Shown: positions 34,715 through 43,344, counted from the stretch's first letter. The stretch: DNA of 64,000 bases from Chryseobacterium herbae (GCF_025154075.1 NZ_JAOAMU010000008.1:1-64000), one strand, 5' to 3'. Translations and numbers: made by a program. Notes: a model not told the origin generated them from the sequence alone.

Positions 34715-35710
34715 ATGAAACTTAACTTTGAACACCATCAGACCGCACATTGCGAAAACGGTGTTGCCTCCAATCTGTTACTCAACAAAGGCTTAAAACT
34801 CAGTGAACCAATGATCTTCGGGATCGGTTCCGGACTGTTTTTTGTCTATCTGCCATTTTTGAAAGTCAATTTTGCTCCAGGCTTCAGCTATCGTCCGATG
34901 CCCGGTGCTATTTTCAGCAAAGCAGCCAAAAGATTGGGAATTAAAATCAAAAGAGAAAAATTTTCAAATCCTAAAGAGGCACAGTCCGCTTTAGAAAGAA
35001 ACTTAAATCAGAATATCCCGACAGGACTTCAGGTAGGCGTTTTCAACCTTACCTATTTCCCTGAAGAATATAAATTCCACTTCAATGCCCACAACCTTGT
35101 GGTATACGGAAAAGAAGACGGGAAATTCCTCATCAGCGATCCGGTAATGGATTATACAACTTCCCTGTCCGAAGCTGAATTGGAAAAAGTAAGATATGCC
35201 AAAGGCGCACTGCCTCCAAAAGGACATATGTATTACCCGACTTACATCCCGGAAAATGTAAATATTGAAGAAGCCATCAAAAAAGGAATCAAAGACACCT
35301 GCAAAAATATGCTGGCTCCGGTTCCTCTTATCGGGGTAAAAGCCATGAGATGGGTCGCCAGAAGCATCCCGAAATGGGCAGCAAAGAAAGGAACTAAAGT
35401 TACCAACCATTATCTCGGACAGCTGATCAGAATGCAGGAAGAGATCGGTACCGGCGGCGGCGGTTTCAGGTTTATTTATGGCGCATTTCTTCAGGAAGCA
35501 GCTGTTATTCTTAAAAATGATGAATTAAAAGAACTGTCCAAAGAAATCACTGCTATCGGTGATCTGTGGAGAGACTTTGCCGTGGATATTGCCCGTGTTT
35601 ACAAAAACAGGAATTCAAAAAGCGATATCTACAACAGCCTTTCAAAATCTATGCTTCATATCGCAGACCTGGAAGAAGCTTTCTATAAAAAACTGAGAAA
35701 AGCGATCTGA
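34715..35710 (+). CDS. BtrH-like acyltransferase/peptidase-fold protein (DUF4872)
   Basis: A 331-residue protein of the BtrH N-terminal family. BtrH of butirosin synthesis moves an aminoacyl group from an acyl carrier protein to an aminoglycoside, so the family includes ACP-dependent acyltransferases. Seen here: FEHHQTAHCENGVASNLL with the probable nucleophile Cys13, GIGSGLFFVYLPF, and HNLVVYGKEDGKFLISDPV, which could supply the His and Asp of a papain-like triad. The C-terminal 130 residues are helical. It lies between the HTH gene and an ABC exporter, one base before the latter. Joining the aryl-polyene acid to the resorcinol is a tempting role but is inference. Confidence 0.8.
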   Translation: MKLNFEHHQTAHCENGVASNLLLNKGLKLSEPMIFGIGSGLFFVYLPFLKVNFAPGFSYRPMPGAIFSKAAKRLGIKIKREKFSNPKEAQSALERNLNQNIPTGLQVGVFNLTYFPEEYKFHFNAHNLVVYGKEDGKFLISDPVMDYTTSLSEAELEKVRYAKGALPPKGHMYYPTYIPENVNIEEAIKKGIKDTCKNMLAPVPLIGVKAMRWVARSIPKWAAKKGTKVTNHYLGQLIRMQEEIGTGGGGFRFIYGAFLQEAAVILKNDELKELSKEITAIGDLWRDFAVDIARVYKNRNSKSDIYNSLSKSMLHIADLEEAFYKKLRKAI

Positions 35711-35711
35711 T

Positions 35712-36470
35712 ATGGCAGAGAACATGATTGAGATCAAAAATCTATACAAAAAGTACAAAAACTCCGAGGAGTTTTCTGTGAACGATATCTCGCTGAATAT
35801 TGAGAAAAATGAGATCTATGGTATTCTGGGACCAAACGGTGCCGGGAAAACCACTTTGATTTCTATGCTTTCAGGATTAATCAAACCGACTTCCGGACAA
35901 TTTACGATCAATGGACTGTCTCCTCAGAAAGACAGTTTTAAGATCAAAGAAATCATCGGAATTGTGCCTCAGGAATACGCGCTCTATCCTACTCTTACGG
36001 CTAAAGAAAACTTAATGTTTTATGGAAGCCTGTATGGATTAAAGCATAAAGAACTTAAAAGAACCATCGATGAATCTTTAGAAATCATGGGCCTTTCAAA
36101 GTTTGCAAATAAAAAAGTAGAACAGTTTTCAGGAGGAATGAAACGCCGATGCAACCTTATCGCAGGAACGCTTCACAATCCGAAAGTATTGTTCCTCGAT
36201 GAACCTACGGTAGGTGTTGATGTTCAGTCTAAAAAAGTCATCATTGATTTCCTGCAGGAATTGAATAAAAACGGAACGTGTATCATTTACACCTCTCACC
36301 ACCTTTCCGAGGCGGAAGAATTCTGTACGAAGATCGCTATTATCGACAGAGGAAGAATTCACGCGGTAGGAACGCCGGAAGAACTGGTGGCACAGATCGC
36401 AAACGCTGAAAACCTGGAAGACGTTTTCATATCATTAACAGGAAAAGAACTAAGAGATGTTGTTGTATAA
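35712..36470 (+). CDS. ABC transporter ATP-binding protein
   Basis: A 252-residue ATPase of the ABC-2 exporter type. Walker A GPNGAGKT at residues 40-47, Q-loop VPQEY, signature FSGGMKRR, Walker B VLFLDEPTVGVD and the switch His in YTSHH are all present. It pairs with the permease whose ATG begins 14 bases before this gene's stop. Adjacent to pigment genes, it could export an intermediate or lipid, but it shows no substrate-specific feature. Confidence 0.93.
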   Translation: MAENMIEIKNLYKKYKNSEEFSVNDISLNIEKNEIYGILGPNGAGKTTLISMLSGLIKPTSGQFTINGLSPQKDSFKIKEIIGIVPQEYALYPTLTAKENLMFYGSLYGLKHKELKRTIDESLEIMGLSKFANKKVEQFSGGMKRRCNLIAGTLHNPKVLFLDEPTVGVDVQSKKVIIDFLQELNKNGTCIIYTSHHLSEAEEFCTKIAIIDRGRIHAVGTPEELVAQIANAENLEDVFISLTGKELRDVVV

Positions 36471-37725
36471 ACTTTGGAGAAGCTTCGTGAAGGAAATCCT
36501 TCTTCTGAAGAGAGATATTGGGGGAATTGTCATTATTTTCGTCATGCCGTTGCTGTTAATTGTAACGATCACTTTAATTCAGGATTCTACTTTCAAAAAT
36601 CTGGAAGGTTCAAAAATCCCGATTATTTTCATTGACAATGACAAGTCTGAGGTATCCAAAAATATAAAACTGGAACTTGAAACCGGCAAAACATTCCAGC
36701 TGCTGACGAATTACACCGAAAAGTCAGCGCAGAAAGCCGTGTTTTCCGGAGATTACCAGATGGCGATTGTCATTCCTGAAAATTTAACGAAAGATTTAAA
36801 TTCAAATATAGATTCCAAAGTTCAGACGATCGTAAGTTCGTTCGGACTGGAAGGTGACGCAGCAGCTGTGAAAAAAGCAGCTCCGAAAGCCAAAGAAATT
36901 CATCTGTATTTTGATCCGGCGACCAATGCAGGATTCAAAAACTCCGTGATGAATTCCGTGAATAAAATGGTTTTTGAGATCGAAAACAAAAAAATCTACA
37001 AAGCCTTTCAGGATCAGCTGGGAACGGAAGAAAACCTTGATGAGAACAAAAACCTCATCAGTTTCAAAGAGATCACCCCGAAAAAAGGAGCCATGGATGT
37101 GATGCCGAACTCAGTTCAGCACAATGTTCCGGCCTGGACCCTTTTTGCGATCTTCTTTATTGTCGTTCCGCTTTCTATCAATTTAGTCAAAGAAAAAAGT
37201 CAGGGAACAAGCGTAAGAGCAAGGATCAGCCCGACGCCGTACTTTGTTCATATTTTAGGAAAAACATTTACCTATCTGATCATCTGTATCATTCAGTTTT
37301 TACTGATGGTCGCTGTAGGAATCTATCTTTTCCCTTATATGGATCTGCCGGCATTTGATGTTTCAGGGAAAATGTTCCAGCTTATTGTGGTGACTTTATT
37401 TTCCGGACTGGCAGCCATCGGATTTGGGGTTTTACTGGGAACTATTGCAGATACCCAGGAACAGTCTGCTCCTTTTGGGGCTACTTCAGTAGTGGTTTTG
37501 GCCGCTATCGGAGGAATATGGGTTCCTGTATTTTTAATGCCGGAATTTATGCAGACCGTAGCCAAATTCTCCCCGATGAACTGGGGACTGAATGCCTATT
37601 ATGATATTATTTTAAGAAACAGCGGTATCGGAGGAATTGCTAAAGAACTTGCTTTCCTTTTTGCATTCTATATTGCGATGGTCACTATTTCTATTTTTTA
37701 CGAACGAAAACAAAATGCAGTCTAA
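36457..37725 (+). CDS. ABC-2-type transporter permease
   Basis: A 422-residue membrane protein with one N-terminal TM helix (about 22-42), a large extracytoplasmic domain (about 45-225) and five clustered TM helices (about 230-415). This is the YhgE/NatB-like ABC-2 layout. It overlaps the ATPase gene by 14 bases and the following thioesterase gene by 11 bases, so the three are translationally coupled. Likely substrate: pigment, pigment precursor or lipid; this is inferred from location only. Confidence 0.9.
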   Translation: MLLYKLWRSFVKEILLLKRDIGGIVIIFVMPLLLIVTITLIQDSTFKNLEGSKIPIIFIDNDKSEVSKNIKLELETGKTFQLLTNYTEKSAQKAVFSGDYQMAIVIPENLTKDLNSNIDSKVQTIVSSFGLEGDAAAVKKAAPKAKEIHLYFDPATNAGFKNSVMNSVNKMVFEIENKKIYKAFQDQLGTEENLDENKNLISFKEITPKKGAMDVMPNSVQHNVPAWTLFAIFFIVVPLSINLVKEKSQGTSVRARISPTPYFVHILGKTFTYLIICIIQFLLMVAVGIYLFPYMDLPAFDVSGKMFQLIVVTLFSGLAAIGFGVLLGTIADTQEQSAPFGATSVVVLAAIGGIWVPVFLMPEFMQTVAKFSPMNWGLNAYYDIILRNSGIGGIAKELAFLFAFYIAMVTISIFYERKQNAV

Positions 37726-38140
37726 AGAAAACATATTAACCTGTACGGAAGAAGTAAGGGTAAGATTTAACGAAACAGATCCGCTGGGCATCGTCTGGCA
37801 CGGACATTATATCGTGTATTTCGAAGACGGAAGAGAAGCTTTCGGAAGAGAGCACGGCCTTACTTATCTCGATATTCAGAGAGAAGGCTATGTAACGCCT
37901 ATTGTAAAAAGCACCTGTGAACATTTCCTTCCGTTAAAATATGGAGAAACATTCAAAATTGTTACCACTTTTGTGAATTCCGTATCTGCCAAACTGATCT
38001 ATACCTATGAACTTTTCAATCAGGATGATCAGTTGGTATGCAGTGGAGAAACCATTCAGGTTTTCTTAGAAAGTAATGGAAGCTTATGCCTTTATAATCC
38101 TGAGTTTTTTCAGGCATGGAAAGATAAAATGGGATTATAA
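37715..38140 (+). CDS. 4HBT-family thioesterase in pigment unit B
   Basis: A 141-residue hotdog thioesterase with the motif VRFNETDPLGIVWHGHYIVYFEDGREAF (about residues 14-41), where Asp in TDPLGIVWH is the usual catalytic residue of 4-hydroxybenzoyl-CoA thioesterases. ApeK-type thioesterases are regular members of aryl-polyene clusters and may release the chain or edit stalled ACPs. The frame is open 78 bases upstream inside the permease gene, but the ATG at 37715 gives a normal N-terminus. Its stop overlaps the start of the next ketosynthase by one base (TAATG). Confidence 0.88.
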   Translation: MQSKENILTCTEEVRVRFNETDPLGIVWHGHYIVYFEDGREAFGREHGLTYLDIQREGYVTPIVKSTCEHFLPLKYGETFKIVTTFVNSVSAKLIYTYELFNQDDQLVCSGETIQVFLESNGSLCLYNPEFFQAWKDKMGL

Positions 38141-39273
38141 TGAAGAAAGAAATTTTTATTACAGACTACAACTGTGTCACTCCTTTAGGTTTTGACGTCA
38201 CTTCTAACTGGAATCATCTGGTAGAAGGAAAATCAGGCGTGGGTTTGCATCAAGTGATAGAAAATCAGGAAGCTTTTTATGCTTCAGTTATTGATACTGA
38301 AAAGCTGGAAGAAGAATTTAAAAGCAATTTTGAAAGTCAGGATTTTACAAGACTGGAGAAAATGTTTGTTCTAAGTTTAAAACCTCTGGTTGACAAGCAT
38401 GAAATCTCAGAAGACACAGCTTTTATCTTATCAACGACCAAAGGGAATATCACCTTATTAAAAAATCAGACGGAATTACCGGAAGGTGTTTATCTGTCAA
38501 AATTAGCACAAAAAATTGCTGATTATTTTGGATTTAAAACAAAACCAATCGTGGTTTCCAATGCCTGCGTTTCAGGAGTAATGGCTATTGCCGTTGCTAA
38601 AAACATGATTCAGACCGGAAAATATAAAGATGCTTTCGTGATTGCCGGTGATGAGGTTTCGGAATTTGTGATCTCAGGATTCAATTCGTTCCAGGCCATC
38701 GGAACAGAACCGTGCAAGCCTTATGACAAAAACAGAAACGGAATCAATATCGGTGAAGCAACAGCAGCAGTGTATATTACCTCTGCTCCAAGCGAAAACG
38801 AAAAACTTAGGTTTAAAATCTCAGGAGACTCCGCAGTGAATGATGCCAATCACATTTCCGGACCTTCCAGAACGGGAGACGGGCTCTACGCAAGCATTAA
38901 AAATGCAATGACAGAAGCAAATATCACCTCTGATCAGGTTGATTTTATTTCCGCCCATGGAACCGCCACCATCTACAATGACGAGATGGAAGCCATCGCT
39001 TTCAACAGAATGGAACTTCAAAATGCTCCATTAAATAGCATGAAGGGATATTACGGTCACTGTCTTGGCGCATCGGGACTTTTGGAAAGCATTATCTCCA
39101 TGGAAATCGCCCGTCACGGACTGCTGATTCCTTCTAAAAACTTTGAAGAAACGGGAGTTTCCCAACCTTTGAATATCATTACAGAAAACCAGTCTGCAGC
39201 TATTCAGTATATTTTAAAAACAGCTTCAGGTTTTGGCGGATGCAATGCAGCGATTGTTTTAGAAAAATGTTAA
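38140..39273 (+). CDS. Beta-ketoacyl-ACP synthase (FabF-like, pigment chain elongation)
   Basis: A 377-residue ketosynthase with the full Cys-His-His triad: Cys143 in SNACVSGVMA, His273 in SAHGTATIYND and His307 in GYYGHCLGASG. It is somewhat shorter than FabF (about 410). In aryl-polyene systems such enzymes pair with a chain-length-factor partner or act alone to add malonyl units to the aryl primer. It is coupled to the thioesterase upstream and to the half-ketosynthase one base downstream; that tight packing suggests a complex. Which ketosynthase does which cycle cannot be decided from the sequence. Confidence 0.9.
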   Translation: MKKEIFITDYNCVTPLGFDVTSNWNHLVEGKSGVGLHQVIENQEAFYASVIDTEKLEEEFKSNFESQDFTRLEKMFVLSLKPLVDKHEISEDTAFILSTTKGNITLLKNQTELPEGVYLSKLAQKIADYFGFKTKPIVVSNACVSGVMAIAVAKNMIQTGKYKDAFVIAGDEVSEFVISGFNSFQAIGTEPCKPYDKNRNGINIGEATAAVYITSAPSENEKLRFKISGDSAVNDANHISGPSRTGDGLYASIKNAMTEANITSDQVDFISAHGTATIYNDEMEAIAFNRMELQNAPLNSMKGYYGHCLGASGLLESIISMEIARHGLLIPSKNFEETGVSQPLNIITENQSAAIQYILKTASGFGGCNAAIVLEKC

Positions 39274-39274
39274 A

Positions 39275-39823
39275 ATGAAAGTGATGAAGAAAACGGACAG
39301 CTGTACCATAGAACATTCCAAAATAACCGTTAACGGACATCCTGTTTTTGAAAGCGAGACGGAAACATTTCACGATTTTGCGAAAGAAGCTTATAAAAGT
39401 TTAGAAATCAATTATCCCAAATTTCACAAGATGGATAATCTGAGTAAGCTTGCTTTTCTCGCCTCTGAAATGATTTTAAAAGATGAAGATCACAGCAGAA
39501 CAGCAGTGGTTTTTGCTAACCGATCATCCAGCCTGGATACAGATTTCAAATACCAGGAAAGTATCAACTCGGAGGAAAATTACTTCCCGAGTCCGGCCGT
39601 GTTTGTCTACACCTTACCTAACATCTGCGTAGGTGAGATCAGCATCAGACATCAAATGCAGACGGAGAATGCTTTTTTCGTTCTGGATGAATTAGATGAA
39701 CAATTTTTAAATGACTATGCAGAGCAGATCCTGCTGTCCGGGAAAGCAGAAAAAGTTCTCTGCGGCTGGACGGAACTTTATCAGGAAAATTATAAAGCTT
39801 TTGTATATTTGCTAACCCTATAA
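39275..39823 (+). CDS. Half-length ketosynthase-like protein without catalytic residues
   Basis: A 182-residue protein that resembles only the N-terminal half of a thiolase-fold ketosynthase: MDNLSKLAFLASEMIL, RTAVVFANRSSSLDTDFKYQESI, and PSPAVFVYTLPNICVGEISIRHQM mirror KAS segments just before the active site. Where the catalytic Cys would follow, the sequence reads ENAFFVLDELDEQFL, with no Cys, and the C-terminal half with both His is missing. The downstream 80 bases hold only repeats, so it is not a frameshifted gene. It is one base after an active ketosynthase and is probably a structural or partner subunit. The start ATG at 39275 or 39284 is possible. Confidence 0.75.
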   Translation: MKVMKKTDSCTIEHSKITVNGHPVFESETETFHDFAKEAYKSLEINYPKFHKMDNLSKLAFLASEMILKDEDHSRTAVVFANRSSSLDTDFKYQESINSEENYFPSPAVFVYTLPNICVGEISIRHQMQTENAFFVLDELDEQFLNDYAEQILLSGKAEKVLCGWTELYQENYKAFVYLLTL

Positions 39824-39827
39824 AAAT

Positions 39828-39900
39828 GTAACACTATAACAGTGTAGCAATGTAACAATTATTGGTAAACTGGTACATTGTTAAACTGGTAAATTAAATA
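39828..39900. repeat. Imperfect palindrome of TGTAACA / TGGTACATTG units before the ACP gene
   Basis: The left arm consists of TGTAACA-like units, the right arm of their complements (TGGTAAACTGG, TGGTACATTG, TGTTAAACTGG), so the RNA can fold into a long imperfect hairpin. Bases 39856-39880 recur without change at 40196-40220. Confidence 0.8.
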
Positions 39901-39903
39901 ATT

Positions 39904-40161
39904 ATGGAAAACTTAAAAACAGAATTAAAGCACAAAATCATTGAAGTTCTAAACCTTGAAGACGTTTCTGTAGAAGAGATTAAAGATACGGATCCTCTGT
40001 TCGGAGGCGGATTGGGTCTTGATTCTATCGACGCTCTTGAGCTAATTGTTCTTTTGGATAAAGACTACGGAATAAAATTAGCCGATCCTAAAAAAGGAAA
40101 GGAAATTTTCCAGTCTATCGACACAATGGCTCAATTCATTGAAGACAACAGAACGAAATAA
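39904..40161 (+). CDS. Acyl carrier protein of pigment unit B
   Basis: An 85-residue ACP with the phosphopantetheine site GLGLDSIDALEL (Ser41). It is acidic and four-helix-like, and carries an unusual Gly-rich loop PLFGGGLGLDS before the serine, as in ACPs of aryl-polyene (ApeE/ApeF) type. It would hold the growing aryl-polyene chain. Imperfect palindromes sharing an identical 25-bp core lie on both sides (39828-39900 and 40166-40250), which is unlike the tight junctions elsewhere in the operon and may set ACP mRNA level separately. Confidence 0.93.
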   Translation: MENLKTELKHKIIEVLNLEDVSVEEIKDTDPLFGGGLGLDSIDALELIVLLDKDYGIKLADPKKGKEIFQSIDTMAQFIEDNRTK

Positions 40162-40165
40162 ATAA

Positions 40166-40250
40166 ATGTACCAATGTAACAGGTTAGCAGTCTAGCAATT
40201 ATTGGTAAACTGGTACATTGATACATTGGTACATTGGTACACTGTCATAT
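40166..40250. repeat. Imperfect palindrome after the ACP gene
   Basis: Units of TGTACCAATG / TGTAACAGG on the left and TGGTACATTG, repeated almost exactly three times, on the right. It carries the same 25-bp core (40196-40220) as the repeat before the ACP gene, in the same orientation, 340 bp away. Confidence 0.8.
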
Positions 40251-40261
40251 TAAAATAATAA

Positions 40262-41461
40262 ATGAACAAGAAAATTGCCATCACAGGAATGGGCATCATT
40301 TCCTCCATCGGAAACAATGTGGAGGAAAATTTTATTTCGTTAAAAACCGGAAAACATGGAATTTCTGACATTCAAATGTTTGAAACCCGCCATGCCGGAA
40401 CTATAAAAACAGGCGAGATAAAATGGTCTAATGAAGAACTTGTACAACAACTTCAGCTGCCTGAAGACAATAATGTGACAAGAACTTCTTTATTGGGCAT
40501 GATCGCCGCAAGAGAAGCTGTAGCATCCGCCGGAATTTCAGATATCAATGAATACAAAACCGGGCTGATTTCTTCTACCAGTGTAGCCGGAATGGATATC
40601 ACTGAAAGGTATTTCTACTCTTACGAAGACTTTCCTGAAAAGCAAAAATACATCGATGCTCATGATGCAGGAAATTCCTCATTGGCCATCGCTGACTATC
40701 TTGGGTTAAATGGTATGGTTTCCACCATCAGCACAGCCTGCTCCTCAGCAGCGAATGCTATTATGATGGGCGCTAAACTGATTAAAAACGGAGTTTTGGA
40801 CCGTGTGATCGTGGGTGGAACTGATTCTCTTTCAAAATTTACTTTGAATGGATTCAATACATTGATGATCCTTACAGATTCTTACAATACGCCATTTGAT
40901 AACGACAGAAAAGGATTGAATCTTGGTGAAGCAGCCGCTTTTATCGTTCTTGAATCTGATAATGTCGTAAAAAAGGAAAACAAAAAAGTTCTGGCTTATC
41001 TTTCCGGCTACGGCAATGCGAATGATGCTCATCATCAAACCGCATCGTCAGAAAACGGACAGGGCGCTTTTCTCGCCATGCAGCAGGCTCTTAAAATATC
41101 CGGACTGGAAAAAGAGAATATCGATTATATCAACGTTCACGGAACGGCGACTCCCAATAATGATTTATCAGAAGGAATTGCCATGATCAGAATTTTCGGT
41201 GAAGGACAGGTTCCTGAATTCAGTTCTACCAAAGCTTTTACAGGACATACTCTGGCGGCGGCGGCAGGAATTGAAGCGGTATTTTCCATTTTGGCGATGC
41301 AGCACAGCGTCATTTTCCCCAATCTGAATTTCAAAACGAAAATGGCAGAATTTGATTTAACTCCGGTTACAGAACTGAAAGAGAAGGATATCAACCATGT
41401 TCTTTCCAATTCGTTCGGGTTCGGAGGTAACTGTTCTACCTTAATTTTCTCAAAATCATGA
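40262..41461 (+). CDS. Beta-ketoacyl-ACP synthase (FabF-like)
   Basis: A 399-residue condensing enzyme with an intact triad: Cys160 in ISTACSSAANA, His293 in NVHGTATPNND and His329 in AFTGHTLAAAAG. Typical KAS II closing motif NSFGFGGNCSTLI. Its stop overlaps the start of the chain-length-factor-like gene by four bases (ATGA type), the usual arrangement of KS-CLF pairs in type II polyketide systems. Expected to form a heterodimer with that protein and extend the aryl-polyene chain on ACP. Confidence 0.93.
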   Translation: MNKKIAITGMGIISSIGNNVEENFISLKTGKHGISDIQMFETRHAGTIKTGEIKWSNEELVQQLQLPEDNNVTRTSLLGMIAAREAVASAGISDINEYKTGLISSTSVAGMDITERYFYSYEDFPEKQKYIDAHDAGNSSLAIADYLGLNGMVSTISTACSSAANAIMMGAKLIKNGVLDRVIVGGTDSLSKFTLNGFNTLMILTDSYNTPFDNDRKGLNLGEAAAFIVLESDNVVKKENKKVLAYLSGYGNANDAHHQTASSENGQGAFLAMQQALKISGLEKENIDYINVHGTATPNNDLSEGIAMIRIFGEGQVPEFSSTKAFTGHTLAAAAGIEAVFSILAMQHSVIFPNLNFKTKMAEFDLTPVTELKEKDINHVLSNSFGFGGNCSTLIFSKS

Positions 41462-42519
41462 CCGCAGTATACATCAACAGTGCGTCCTGCATCTCTGTTC
41501 AGGACACTTTAAAAGAAAATTTTTTCCAGGATCTTAAAGCTGACCCATCTGTTCAGATTTTAAAAGCTGTAGATCCCAATTATAAAGAATTCATTCCGCC
41601 TGCGATGATCAGGAGGATGTCTAAGACCGTAAAAATGAGTTCCGTAGCTTCCAGCTATGCTTTAAAAGAAGCTGGAATTGAAAAACCGGATGCCATTATT
41701 GTAGGAACGGGAATGGGATGTTCCCAGGATTCTGAAAAGTTTCTGAAAAACGTAATCGATAATAACGAAGAGTTCCTGACTCCGACATTTTTCATTCAAT
41801 CGACCCATAACACCGTTTCAGGGCAGATTGCTCTGGGACTTCAGTGTCATGCGTACAATTTCACGTATGTCAATACGTCTTCCTCACTGGAATTCTCTTT
41901 TCTGGATGCTCAGCTTCAGATCAACGACGGAGAAGCTGAAAATGTTCTCGTAGGCGCTGCAGATGAGCAGACGGCCAGAACCATGGAACTTTACCGTCTT
42001 AACAATACCATAAAAAAAGAAGAAGATCTTCCGGCTGATTATTTACATTCCAAAACGGATGGCGTGATCTGGGGCGAAGGTGCCGCTTTTTTTGTTTTAG
42101 GAAAAAATAAAACTGAAAATTCTTACGCCAAACTTAGAGATATTCAGATCATCAACAGATTGGTTATAGAAGAAACACCCTCTTTTATAAAAGATTTTTT
42201 AGCTAAAAACGATTTGAAGCATGAAGATATCGATGCTGTGATTTTAGGATTCAGCGGTGATATAACATCTGATGTTTATTACACAAGAGCAATGAATGCA
42301 TTTCAGAATTCAGCTTTACTGTATTACAAGCATTTGAGCGGGGAATTCAATACGGCAAGTGGTTTTTCTACATTTATGGCCTGTCATATTTTGAAGGAGC
42401 AGCACATTCCGGAAGTTATGATGATCCGTTCAGCGCAAAAGACAGACATTAAAAATATTCTTCTTTATAATCATCTGGCTGGAAATGATCATAGTCTGAT
42501 GTTGTTGGAAAGAGCTTAA
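41458..42519 (+). CDS. Chain-length-factor-like ketosynthase homologue (inactive)
   Basis: A 353-residue thiolase-fold protein related to ketosynthases. The position of the nucleophile reads YVNTSSSLEF (Ser141 in place of Cys), the HGTAT block is GFSGDITSD, and the GH of the second His block is lost (LSGEFNTASG). It is therefore no condensing enzyme on its own. In aryl-polyene systems an inactive partner (ApeC, chain length factor) pairs with an active ketosynthase (ApeO) and sets chain length; the four-base overlap with the active enzyme supports the same here. Flexirubin chain length may be measured at this dimer interface. Confidence 0.85.
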   Translation: MTAVYINSASCISVQDTLKENFFQDLKADPSVQILKAVDPNYKEFIPPAMIRRMSKTVKMSSVASSYALKEAGIEKPDAIIVGTGMGCSQDSEKFLKNVIDNNEEFLTPTFFIQSTHNTVSGQIALGLQCHAYNFTYVNTSSSLEFSFLDAQLQINDGEAENVLVGAADEQTARTMELYRLNNTIKKEEDLPADYLHSKTDGVIWGEGAAFFVLGKNKTENSYAKLRDIQIINRLVIEETPSFIKDFLAKNDLKHEDIDAVILGFSGDITSDVYYTRAMNAFQNSALLYYKHLSGEFNTASGFSTFMACHILKEQHIPEVMMIRSAQKTDIKNILLYNHLAGNDHSLMLLERA

Positions 42520-42595
42520 TAAAACAGGAAAACATCTAATTTGTGGGTTTTTCGAATGCACAGATCAAAATAAGTACAACTCAAAATACCGGAAG

Positions 42596-43342
42596 ATGAA
42601 ACATTATCCATTTATTCTATTTTATCTTTTCTGCAACGTATTTATTTATGCGTTTCACGGAAGTATTTGGGTTTATCTGGCTGGTTTTCTGGCTTTTTCT
42701 TTCGTAGTGGTCTGGGGATCATTTGATATTACGCTGGGATATTTTGTGAACAGTATTACCCATAAACGAACGAAAATCAATGAAGTCGCTCTGACTTTCG
42801 ATGACGGACCGACTGAATTTACCCCCCAATTTTTAGATCTGCTTCAGGAACATCAGGTAAAAGCCACTTTTTTCTGTATCGGAAAACAGATCGAGAAATA
42901 CCCGGAAACCTTTCAGCGGATTATTGCAGAAGGTCATACCATCGGAAATCATACCCTTTCGCATTCAAAAAATACCGGTTTTCTGTCAGCCTCAAAAATG
43001 ACCGAGGAGATTGAAAAATGTGACAAAATCATCTTAAAAACGGGCAACATTAAAACCAATTTGTACCGACCTCCTTTCGGGGTTACCAATCCGAGCATCG
43101 CCAAGGCCATCAAAAGAACTCATAAAAAAAGCATCGGCTGGAATGTCCGCTCACTGGATACGGTTACAGAAAATGAAAAGAAAATCTATAAAAAAGTAAC
43201 CAAAGGCCTGAAGAAAGGAAGTATTATCCTTCTTCACGATACCTCTGAAAAGACATACAAGGTATTGGTCGATTTATTGTTATTTTTGAAGGATAAAAAA
43301 TATTCGACGTTTACAGTCGATTCAATTAACAAAATCAAATAA
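42596..43342 (+). CDS. Membrane-anchored polysaccharide deacetylase (CE4 family)
   Basis: A 248-residue protein with two N-terminal TM segments (about residues 4-20 and 24-45) followed by a NodB domain. The CE4 motifs are complete: TFDDGP with Asp69 and Asp70, HTIGNHTLSH with metal ligands His119 and His123, RPPFG, and the closing LLHD. It would remove acetyl groups from an N-acetyl sugar polymer or related substrate at the outer face of the inner membrane. Why it lies in a pigment operon is unclear; a role in sugar-modified pigment or envelope deposition is possible. The 76-base gap before it is longer than most in the operon. Confidence 0.88.
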   Translation: MKHYPFILFYLFCNVFIYAFHGSIWVYLAGFLAFSFVVVWGSFDITLGYFVNSITHKRTKINEVALTFDDGPTEFTPQFLDLLQEHQVKATFFCIGKQIEKYPETFQRIIAEGHTIGNHTLSHSKNTGFLSASKMTEEIEKCDKIILKTGNIKTNLYRPPFGVTNPSIAKAIKRTHKKSIGWNVRSLDTVTENEKKIYKKVTKGLKKGSIILLHDTSEKTYKVLVDLLLFLKDKKYSTFTVDSINKIK

Positions 43343-43344
43343 AA

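Noticed and set aside
39275..39903. Frameshifted ketosynthase pseudogene
   Set aside because: The frame is intact to a normal stop, and the 80 bases behind it contain only repeats, with no C-terminal ketosynthase remnant in any frame.
39828..40250. CRISPR-like array
   Set aside because: The repeat units are only 7-10 bases, degenerate, and arranged as inverted arms without regular spacers; no cas genes are present.
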